From assembly GCF_003045775.1 (NCBI RefSeq), contig NZ_PXNS01000013.1:1-64000 (forward strand): a stretch of DNA of 64,000 nt. Direction: 5' to 3'. The notes under the pieces are model-generated. The model had not been told where the DNA came from. It worked only from the letters and a program-made list of their open reading frames with translations, and searched no databases. The position numbers and the translations under genes are program-made. Shown here in pieces: positions 20,524 to 26,755 of this stretch. Numbering within the stretch: position 1 is the stretch's first letter; every line of letters starts with the position of its first letter. Origin of the DNA: Halomonas litopenaei. GTDB lineage: Bacteria; Pseudomonadota; Gammaproteobacteria; Pseudomonadales; Halomonadaceae.

Positions 20524-20964
20524 TCAACCGGCGGCGTGTCGCTTGATGCTGCGTATCACCGCGCCGAGCAACGGCAGGCGCTCGTAGAGCAGCGCACCGG
20601 CGTCGAAATGGTCCTGGTGGTGGACCACCTTGCCGCCGTCCGGTGAGGCGAAGCGCAATACCGAGCAGCCTTCCACGTCGATCTGGCGGCCTTTGCAAAG
20701 GCGCCTGTGGCGCAGCGCCATGGTCCAGCACACGAAGCCCCGGTCGCCGTCCCGCAGTCCATGGTGAAAGCGGAAGCGGCAGTCGATCACGTTGGCGTAC
20801 AGGGCGTCGAAGTCGCGCTTCAGTGCCTCAATGCCTTCCACCCGATGCAATGGGTCGATAAAGACGATGTCACTAGAATATATACTGTATAGCTTTTCTG
20901 TACAGGTATTGTCTAGTTTATTGAAGGTGTCGCAGAAGGTCGCCAGCACAGGGTCCTGGATCAT
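20524..20964 (-). CDS. Nuclear transport factor 2 (SnoaL)-like protein
   Basis: A 146-residue NTF2-fold protein: FCDTFNKLDNTCTEKLYSIYSSDIVFIDPLHRVEGIEALKRDF at the start and RQIDVEGCSVLRFASPDGGKVVHHQDHFD in the core. Such proteins accompany photolyase, SDR and CFA-type genes in LitR-regulated clusters; the activity is unknown. The ATG at 20964 is preceded by GGAG. Codons for residues about 20-32 are unusually AT-rich (ACA, CTA, ATA, TAT, TCT, AGT), unlike the rest of the gene, and contain TGTACA and TATACA words. Confidence 0.85.
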   Translation of the reverse strand: MIQDPVLATFCDTFNKLDNTCTEKLYSIYSSDIVFIDPLHRVEGIEALKRDFDALYANVIDCRFRFHHGLRDGDRGFVCWTMALRHRRLCKGRQIDVEGCSVLRFASPDGGKVVHHQDHFDAGALLYERLPLLGAVIRSIKRHAAG

Positions 20965-21102
20965 GGGGGCTCCTTGTCGGTGTTGTTGTCGTCGGCAGAT
21001 CGGACTGAGGTGGATCGGGCTGGGGCGGATCAGCAAAGGGACCACAGGATGACGCTGGCTTGTGCCGGGCTATCTCACGCCAGGCCAAGCCAGACAGTGT
21101 CC

Positions 21103-22533
21103 TTATCCCGCGTCCTTCGACAGGCTCTTGAAGGCGTCGAGTGCGCGCTCGCGGGCGGCGCGGTGGTCGACGATGGGGGCGGGGTAGTCGAGGTCGGTGA
21201 GCAGATCCCGGGTCGGGGCATGTCGCTTCTTCGGCGCCAGTGACGCAAGCTCCGGCACCCAGCGCGCGATGAATTCGCCTTCGGGATCGAAGCGTTCGGA
21301 TTGGGTGGTGGGGTTGAAGATGCGGAAGTAGGGCGCGGCGTCGGTACCGGTGGACGCCGCCCACTGCCAGCCGCCGTTGTTGGCGGCGAATTCACCGTCG
21401 ACCAGGTGCTCGAGAAAGAATCGCTCTCCACGTCGCCAGTCGATCAACAGATGCTTGGACAGGAACATGGCGGTCACCATGCGCAGGCGATTGTGCATCC
21501 AGCCGGTGGCGACCAGCTGGCGCATGGCGGCGTCGACCAGCGGATAGCCGGTGCGTCCTTCGCACCAGGCGGCAAGATCCTCGGGGGCATCGCGCCAGTC
21601 CAGGGCCTCGGTGTGGCGTTGAAAGGCCCGATGGCGGCACACCCTGGGGAAGCCTGTGGCCACGTGCTGGTAGAACTCTCGCCACACCAGTTCGCTGACC
21701 CAGGCGGTCAGGCCGGCGTCGCCGTCGCTCAAGCTACCGTCGTTGATCGCCATCACCGCCTGCATGCACTGACGCCAGGAGATCATGCCCAGCGCCAGAT
21801 AGGGCGACAGCTCGCTGGTGCCGCGTCTGGCCGGGAAGTCCCGCTGCTCCTTGTAGCGCTTCGCCGGGCTGTCAGGGAAACCTCGCAGAAAGCGCGACAG
21901 GCGGTCACTGGCGGCCTCCTCGCCGGCCGGCCAGTGGCGACCATCCACGCTCTTGTTCGGATAGTCGGGGCGCTGGCTGGCGCTGGAGGACAGCTCCAGC
22001 GGCGCCTGGCGCTCCGGTGGGTCCAGCACCTCGAGTCGCTCGGCGCTGATGGCCTTGTGCCAGGCCTTGGCGAAGGGGGTGAAGACGCCGTAGTAGTCGC
22101 CCTTGCCGGTGAGCAGCTCGCCGGGACTGAAGGCCACGGCGTCGCGCAGGGCACGTGCCTCGAGGCCGCTGTGCTCGGCCTGCGCCAGCACCGCCTGGTC
22201 GCGCTTGACCTCATCGAGAGGGTACTCGCGATTGAAATAGAGGGCGTCGGCGCCGAGCTCCTCGGCCAGCGCCATCAGTGCCTGGGGGGCGTCATCGAAG
22301 CGCGGCACCTGACGCTGGATCAACGGGATATTGCGCTCGGCCAGGGCTTCGCCCAGGGCCTCCACGCCACGACACAGAAAGTCGAGCTTGTTGTCGCCGT
22401 GGCCGTGTTCGCGCCACTGCTGCTCGGCGTGCAGAAAGACCCCGATGACCGGGCCGCGTCGGGCGGCGTGGTAAAGCGCAGTATTGTCGTGAATACGCAG
22501 ATCGCTGCGAAACCAGACCAGAGTGACAGGCAT
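21103..22533 (-). CDS. phr: Deoxyribodipyrimidine photolyase
   Basis: A 476-residue class I CPD photolyase that uses blue/near-UV light and FADH- to split pyrimidine dimers. The N-terminal antenna domain begins MPVTLVWFRSDLRIHDNTAL; the FAD-binding domain includes SPYLALGMISWRQC, WRDAPEDLAAWCEGRTGYPLVDAAMRQL, GWMHNRLRMVTAMFLSKHLLIDWRRGE and NNGGWQWAASTGTDAAPYFRIFNP. All key tryptophan/arginine motifs look intact. It follows the MerR-type regulator by 79 bp on the same strand, the usual light-inducible pair. GGGAG precedes the ATG. Confidence 0.96.
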   Translation of the reverse strand: MPVTLVWFRSDLRIHDNTALYHAARRGPVIGVFLHAEQQWREHGHGDNKLDFLCRGVEALGEALAERNIPLIQRQVPRFDDAPQALMALAEELGADALYFNREYPLDEVKRDQAVLAQAEHSGLEARALRDAVAFSPGELLTGKGDYYGVFTPFAKAWHKAISAERLEVLDPPERQAPLELSSSASQRPDYPNKSVDGRHWPAGEEAASDRLSRFLRGFPDSPAKRYKEQRDFPARRGTSELSPYLALGMISWRQCMQAVMAINDGSLSDGDAGLTAWVSELVWREFYQHVATGFPRVCRHRAFQRHTEALDWRDAPEDLAAWCEGRTGYPLVDAAMRQLVATGWMHNRLRMVTAMFLSKHLLIDWRRGERFFLEHLVDGEFAANNGGWQWAASTGTDAAPYFRIFNPTTQSERFDPEGEFIARWVPELASLAPKKRHAPTRDLLTDLDYPAPIVDHRAARERALDAFKSLSKDAG

Positions 22534-22612
22534 GGGGAGCTCCCGCGAATCGTGTCGTGGTTAGAGTGGGCATCGCGCCGCGACGGGGATGATCAGGCTG
22601 TCTTGTCGTGGC

Positions 22613-23524
22613 TCAGTGCTGGCGAATCAGCGGCCTCAGCCGGTCCAGCGCCATGGGGATGTCGTCACCGAGCACCTCGATCTGGCTGTCGGCCAGTTCG
22701 GCGGCGCGGATGCGTGCCACCGGGCCGCACAGCGCCAGCGGAGTGTCGAGCTGTTCGGCCAGGCGAGGCAGCAGTCGACGGACCACGTCGGAGCGTTCGG
22801 CCTTGCCGCTGCACAGCACCACCGCACCGGGGCGCAGGCGCTCCAGCGCCAGCGGCAGATCGGTGAACGGCAGCGGCGCATCCATCAGGGCGATGCGGTA
22901 GCCGCGTTCACTGGCGGCGAGCGCCAGCATCAGGGTCCACAGCGAACCGTCATCGTCCGGCAGGGTGTCCAGCAGCAGGGTGGAACCACGGGCGGTGCGA
23001 TTGGCGTGAAACAGGCGAATACCGATGCGCGTGCGCAGGAAGCTCTCCAGACTGCGTCGCTGCAAGGCCGCGCCAAGCTGCCCTTCCCAGCGCTCCTCGA
23101 GCTCCTGGACCACCGGCTGCCATAGCTCACTGATGCAGGTGCCGACCGGGTAGAGGGCCAGGGACTGCTGGTACAGGCCGTCCAGATGATCCATGTCGAG
23201 GGCATCCACCGCACCCAGCATCTGGCGGCGCTGCGAGGTCCAGTCACCGGCGGCGGGCGGTGCCGTCTCGGCGGGCTCGGGCTGGGTCAACAGATCCTTG
23301 ACCTGACTGACCGGGACTCCGCGGTTGAGCCATTGCAGAATACGCTCGACCCGCTCGATGTCTTCCCGAGCGTAGAGGCGATGCCCCTTGGGCGTGCGGC
23401 GCGGCTCGATCAGTCCGTAGCGCCTCTCCCAGGCACGCAGGGTCACCGAATTGACCCCGGTGAGCCGCGACACTTCGCGGATGGGGTAGAGAGGAGATTC
23501 GGTGGGGGGCGCCGTATGACTCAT
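22613..23524 (-). CDS. MerR family transcriptional regulator, LitR/CarH-type without cobalamin motifs
   Basis: A 303-residue regulator. Residues 12-80 are a MerR winged helix (YPIREVSRLTGVNSVTLRAW, RRTPKGHRLYAREDIERV). The C-terminal part is shaped like the methionine synthase-type cap and B12 domain of LitR/CarH. The residues that hold adenosylcobalamin are missing: the W-x9-EH motif reads W146-x9-R156-R157, and the DxHxxG motif near residue 190 has no histidine (LPDDDGSLW). It therefore resembles the B12-independent LitR homologues of Pseudomonas putida, which depend on LOV photoreceptors; no LOV gene is in this window. The ATG at 23524 follows GAGG. A TGTACA-N12-TGTACA site lies 100 bp upstream. 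Confidence 0.9.
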   Translation of the reverse strand: MSHTAPPTESPLYPIREVSRLTGVNSVTLRAWERRYGLIEPRRTPKGHRLYAREDIERVERILQWLNRGVPVSQVKDLLTQPEPAETAPPAAGDWTSQRRQMLGAVDALDMDHLDGLYQQSLALYPVGTCISELWQPVVQELEERWEGQLGAALQRRSLESFLRTRIGIRLFHANRTARGSTLLLDTLPDDDGSLWTLMLALAASERGYRIALMDAPLPFTDLPLALERLRPGAVVLCSGKAERSDVVRRLLPRLAEQLDTPLALCGPVARIRAAELADSQIEVLGDDIPMALDRLRPLIRQH

Positions 23525-23623
23525 GAGGGCCTCGATGCGTGTCCTGGTGCGATTGTGAAGGCGCAAGCTGCGCCCTGTCCCTGGAAGTTGTCGATGGCGT
23601 AGGTGACTCGACGTTTCCGTAGC

Positions 23624-23647
23624 TGTACAGACGCTACAAAGTGTACA
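23624..23647 (-). promoter_or_regulatory. LitR/PplR-type operator TGTACA-N12-TGTACA
   Basis: TGTACA at 23624-23629 and again at 23642-23647 with exactly 12 bases between them, 100 bp upstream of the merR start. This equals the direct repeat T(G/A)TACA-N12-TGTACA reported for P. putida PplR1 at light-inducible promoters. It implies autoregulation and light control of merR-phr. Confidence 0.75.
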
Positions 23648-23684
23648 ACAGTTTTACCGCTTTTCGCTCACGCTGATTGAACGT

Positions 23685-23831
23685 CTAGGCTTAGTCTGAA
23701 AAGTCGGCGAGCGAAGGTTAGACAAGGCAAAAATCGGTGAGACAGCGCAGTTTACGGGGTGTAAATGAGCATGTTGATCCGATTTTTAACGCCGTATTAC
23801 CGAGCGTAGGCACTTTTCAGACAAGCCCTAG
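23685..23831 (+). mobile_element. 147-bp CTAG-bounded fold-back repeat, copy 1
   Basis: The element starts and ends in CTAG (23685-23688, 23828-23831). Both termini contain GTCTGAAAAGT in opposite orientation, and the interior also pairs (AAAAATCGG at 23729-23737 with CCGATTTTT at 23779-23787; TTTAC with GTAAA at the tip). It has no gene. It lies between merR and the cbiX-like gene and is nearly identical to three other copies in the window, so it looks like a small non-autonomous transposable element with a 4-bp CTAG target duplication. Confidence 0.8.
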
Positions 23832-23839
23832 GGGGCTGA

Positions 23840-24226
23840 TCAGGGGGCCGGTGACAGCGTCTCGCCGACCTGGTCGGCCACTGCGCTTGCCAGCGCCTCG
23901 ACGAACACGGGGTGTTCTCCTACCGGTGCCAGCAGCGTCAGTTCGAGCCCCGGGTGTTCGCTGCGCAGGGCGTCGATCTGGGCAGGCACATCCTTGCGCA
24001 GATGACGACCGGCGGCGAAGAACAGCGGCAGCACCTCGATGCGGGTAACGCCGGCTGCGCTCAGTTCGGCCACGGTGGTCTCCAGCGACGGCTCGCACAG
24101 CTCCATGTAGGACAGCCGGATCGGCGTGCCAAGGCGTGGCGCCAGGGCGTCGCGGAAGTGCTCGAAGGGCGCCCGCCAGTTGGGATCGCTGGAGCCGTGT
24201 GCGAGTAGTACCAGTGCGTATGACAT
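23840..24226 (-). CDS. CbiX/SirB-like sirohydrochlorin chelatase
   Basis: A 128-residue single-domain chelatase-fold protein: LLAHGSSDPNWRAPFEHF at the N-terminus with the metal-binding histidine in AHGS, and LPLFFAAGRHLRKDVPAQI with the second histidine. The size matches short CbiX proteins that insert cobalt (or iron or nickel) into sirohydrochlorin as homodimers. No other cobalamin or siroheme genes are near. AGGAAA precedes the ATG. It lies 52 bp downstream of the renalase-like gene on the same strand. Confidence 0.85.
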   Translation of the reverse strand: MSYALVLLAHGSSDPNWRAPFEHFRDALAPRLGTPIRLSYMELCEPSLETTVAELSAAGVTRIEVLPLFFAAGRHLRKDVPAQIDALRSEHPGLELTLLAPVGEHPVFVEALASAVADQVGETLSPAP

Positions 24227-24278
24227 GTTCGGTTTCCTGATGACCTGAAAATGGGTAAGCCTGCGACTGGCGCCCGCT

Positions 24279-25307
24279 TCAGGCGTCGGTGGCAGTACGA
24301 TGCAGGGCCTCGGCGACGTGCACGCCCGACAGCCAGGCATCCTCGATACGTCCGCCGCGCAGACCGTCACCGGCCAGTGCCAGGCCATCCTCGCCGAGAC
24401 GGTGATCGGGCGCCGCCAGCGTAAGGTCCGCGGTGGCGTAGCGCCAGCGATGGGCACCGCTGGCCGTGATCTGGGGCAGAGAGGAACCTGTCGGCAACCT
24501 GGTTGCGAGGGCCTTCTGCAGGGCTGCCGTCAGCCTGCTGGCCACGTCCTCGGCGTCGTCCTCGAGATGGCGCTGACTCCACTCGTCCTGGGCCAGCAGC
24601 GAAAGCGTCTCGCTCTGGTGCTCGCGTCCGGGCTTGCGATTCTGGCGAACCGCTAGGCGCAGCGGCCCCTGGTCAAAGCGTACCACTGGCCAGTCGGCGT
24701 CGATGCCCTCGAGCGTCAGCGCTGTGTCGAAGCGCACCCAGGCACTCCAGCAGGGCAGCATGCGGATCTCACGACAGGCCTTCGCCAGCGCCTCGTCGTG
24801 GGGGCGCAGCAGGGGTTCGGCCTGGGCCGCCGGCGCGGTCACCACCACCCGGTCGAAGGGGCCGTAGCTGTCGCCCTGCGGGTCCTCTAGCCACCAGCCG
24901 TCCAGGCGATCGGTCAGGCGGGTGACGCGAGTCGCCGCAAACAGCTCATGGGGGGCGGCCAGGTGGCGGGTGATGGCGCTCATGCGTGGAGTGCCGCAGT
25001 AACGATGTTGATCGTCGCCTTCCTCATGCCAGGCGCCCGAGGCGTCGACCCGATAGCTGGAGGGCGGCCAGGGCGTGGCCACCCCTGCGGCTTCCCAGCG
25101 GTCGACCTCGGCGGCGAAGGCTGCATCACGCACGCTGAAGTATTGAGCACCCAGGTCGAGGGATTCGTCTCCCTCTCGGCGAGAACTGGCGCGCCCACCG
25201 GGCCCTCGGCCCTTGTCGAACAGCACCGCACGGTGACCGTGTCGGCGGAGCTGGCCGGCGCAAGCCAGGCCGCTGAACCCCGCTCCAATGATGGCGACCT
25301 GCAGCAT
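24279..25307 (-). CDS. Renalase-like FAD-dependent oxidoreductase
   Basis: A 342-residue flavoprotein starting MLQVAIIGAGFSGLACAGQL with a second FAD motif FDKGRGPGGRASSRR and SLDLGAQYFSVRD, the pattern of bacterial renalases (about 330 residues). These oxidise abnormal isomers of NAD(P)H back to NAD(P)+. The C-terminal DGLALAGDGLRGGRIEDAWLSG closes the FAD site. The ATG at 25307 follows GGAGGG by 9 nt. A TGTACA word lies 60 bp upstream, hinting at shared control with the light cluster, but no full operator is seen. Confidence 0.82.
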   Translation of the reverse strand: MLQVAIIGAGFSGLACAGQLRRHGHRAVLFDKGRGPGGRASSRREGDESLDLGAQYFSVRDAAFAAEVDRWEAAGVATPWPPSSYRVDASGAWHEEGDDQHRYCGTPRMSAITRHLAAPHELFAATRVTRLTDRLDGWWLEDPQGDSYGPFDRVVVTAPAAQAEPLLRPHDEALAKACREIRMLPCWSAWVRFDTALTLEGIDADWPVVRFDQGPLRLAVRQNRKPGREHQSETLSLLAQDEWSQRHLEDDAEDVASRLTAALQKALATRLPTGSSLPQITASGAHRWRYATADLTLAAPDHRLGEDGLALAGDGLRGGRIEDAWLSGVHVAEALHRTATDA

Positions 25308-25366
25308 CGACGGAAGCCCTCCTCGAGCCTGTAGTGTCAATATCTTGGATGTAGCGTATAAGTGAT

Positions 25367-25372
25367 GTACAA
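25367..25372. promoter_or_regulatory. TGTACA half-site upstream of the renalase-like gene
   Basis: TGTACA lies 60 bp before the start codon within an AT-rich promoter-like stretch (25340-25390). No partner occurs 12 bp away, so LitR control is only a possibility. Confidence 0.25.
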
Positions 25373-25390
25373 CTTGAGTCAAATGAAGTC

Positions 25391-25553
25391 CTAGGCTCTG
25401 TCCGAAAAGTCGACGAGCGAAGGTTAGACAAGGCAAAAATCGGTGAGAAAGCGCAGTTTACGGGGTGTAAATGAGCATTTTGACCGGGCTGGCGCACCAG
25501 CCGATTTTTAACGCCGTATTACCGAGCGCAGGCACTTTTCAGACAAGCCGTAG
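25391..25553 (+). mobile_element. CTAG-bounded fold-back repeat, copy 2 with 16-bp hairpin insert
   Basis: It matches copy 1 but is 163 bp long. The extra 16 bases near 25487-25502 form a small hairpin, GGCTGG-CGCA-CCAGCC, at the tip of the fold-back. The left end keeps CTAG; the right end reads GTAG. It lies between the divergent renalase-like and YfcH-like genes and is a direct repeat of copy 1. Confidence 0.8.
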
Positions 25554-25682
25554 ACCGGCCAGCGCACAACCGACTAGGCTGAAATCAGGCTGGTCGCACG
25601 CTGCGGTGGTCGCTGCCGTCAGAGAGGGCCGACGGTATGTGGTCGGGGCCAGGGATCGTTGTGTATTGCGAGAGGACAAGCT

Positions 25683-26594
25683 ATGCGAGTACTGATCACC
25701 GGTGGCAGTGGCTTTGTGGGCCAGCGTCTGTGTCGACGCCTGGTGGACGCCGGTCACCGCGTACAGGTGGTCTCCCGCTCACCGGCGCAGGCGGCGAAGG
25801 TGCTGCCCGAGGGGGCGGATGTACGGGTCAGCGCGCTGGACTTCGTCGACGCGCCGCCCGGGGTGCTGGTCAACCTGGCAGGCGAGCCCATCGCCGACAA
25901 GCGCTGGAGTGACACCCAGAAGGAAAGACTTATCGATTCGCGCATCAACGCCACCAGGGAACTGGTGATGCTGTGCGAACAGCTGTCGCAGACCGCCAAG
26001 GCCCCCAGGGTGCTGGTCAGTGGTTCGGCCATGGGCTTCTACGGCGATCAGGGCGGGGGCGAGGATGCGCCGATGGTAACCGAGCAGACAGCGCCCCATG
26101 ATGAATTTGCCCACCGCCTGTGCAAGCGCTGGGAACAGGCCGCCGCTGGAGTGAAGGACTTCGGCGTGCGCCTGGCGATCCTGCGCACCGGCCTGGTGCT
26201 GGATGAAGGCGGCGGCATGCTCAAGAAGCTGCTGCCACCGTTCAAGCTGGGGCTGGGGGGGCGGCTCGGCAAGGGCGATCAGTACATGCCCTGGATCCAT
26301 CGCGAGGATCTGGTGGAAATGATCCTGTGGTTGATCGAGAAGGAGCACCTGAGCGGGCCCTTCAACGGCAGTGCCCCGGAGCCCGTCACCAACCGCGAGT
26401 TCACCGAAGCGATCGGGCGTCACCTGAAGCGCCCGACGCCCTTTCCGGTGCCGGCGATGGTGCTGGAGACCGCCTTCGGCGAGATGTCGCGGTTGCTGCT
26501 GACCGGCGCGCGCATGGTGCCGCAGCGCTTCGAGGAGGAGGGCTTCAGCTTTCGCTACCCGACCCTGGACAAGGCGCTGGACGACATTCTTTAA
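25683..26594 (+). CDS. TIGR01777 family epimerase (YfcH-like)
   Basis: A 303-residue extended short-chain dehydrogenase: MRVLITGGSGFVGQRLCRRL at the start, VNLAGEPIADKRWSDTQKERLIDSR (the TIGR01777 signature), VSGSAMGFYGDQG for the active-site region, MPWIHREDLV and the C-terminal DUF1731 segment RYPTLDKALDDIL. The substrate is unknown; nucleotide sugars are the family precedent. GAGAGGA before 25683 supports this start over an upstream in-frame codon. Confidence 0.9.
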   Translation: MRVLITGGSGFVGQRLCRRLVDAGHRVQVVSRSPAQAAKVLPEGADVRVSALDFVDAPPGVLVNLAGEPIADKRWSDTQKERLIDSRINATRELVMLCEQLSQTAKAPRVLVSGSAMGFYGDQGGGEDAPMVTEQTAPHDEFAHRLCKRWEQAAAGVKDFGVRLAILRTGLVLDEGGGMLKKLLPPFKLGLGGRLGKGDQYMPWIHREDLVEMILWLIEKEHLSGPFNGSAPEPVTNREFTEAIGRHLKRPTPFPVPAMVLETAFGEMSRLLLTGARMVPQRFEEEGFSFRYPTLDKALDDIL

Positions 26595-26707
26595 GACGGC
26601 GCGAGTTCCGCTGTTCGACACCGGCGCTCGCTACTGCCGGTCGATACCCCAGGCGACTCACGTTACGCCAAGGCCTTGCACCGGATACATCTCGCAAACA
26701 GCAGGAG

Positions 26708-26734
26708 CCCCGCGCTGTCGGTCGCAGCGCGGGG
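26708..26734. terminator. Hairpin between convergent yfcH-like gene and rapA
   Basis: CCCCGCGCTG / CAGCGCGGGG form a 10-bp stem with a 7-nt loop, 21 bp after the rapA stop. There is no T-run on either side; placement between convergent genes suggests a bidirectional terminator. Confidence 0.55.
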
Positions 26735-26755
26735 GCGCCATATCCGAGACGATCC

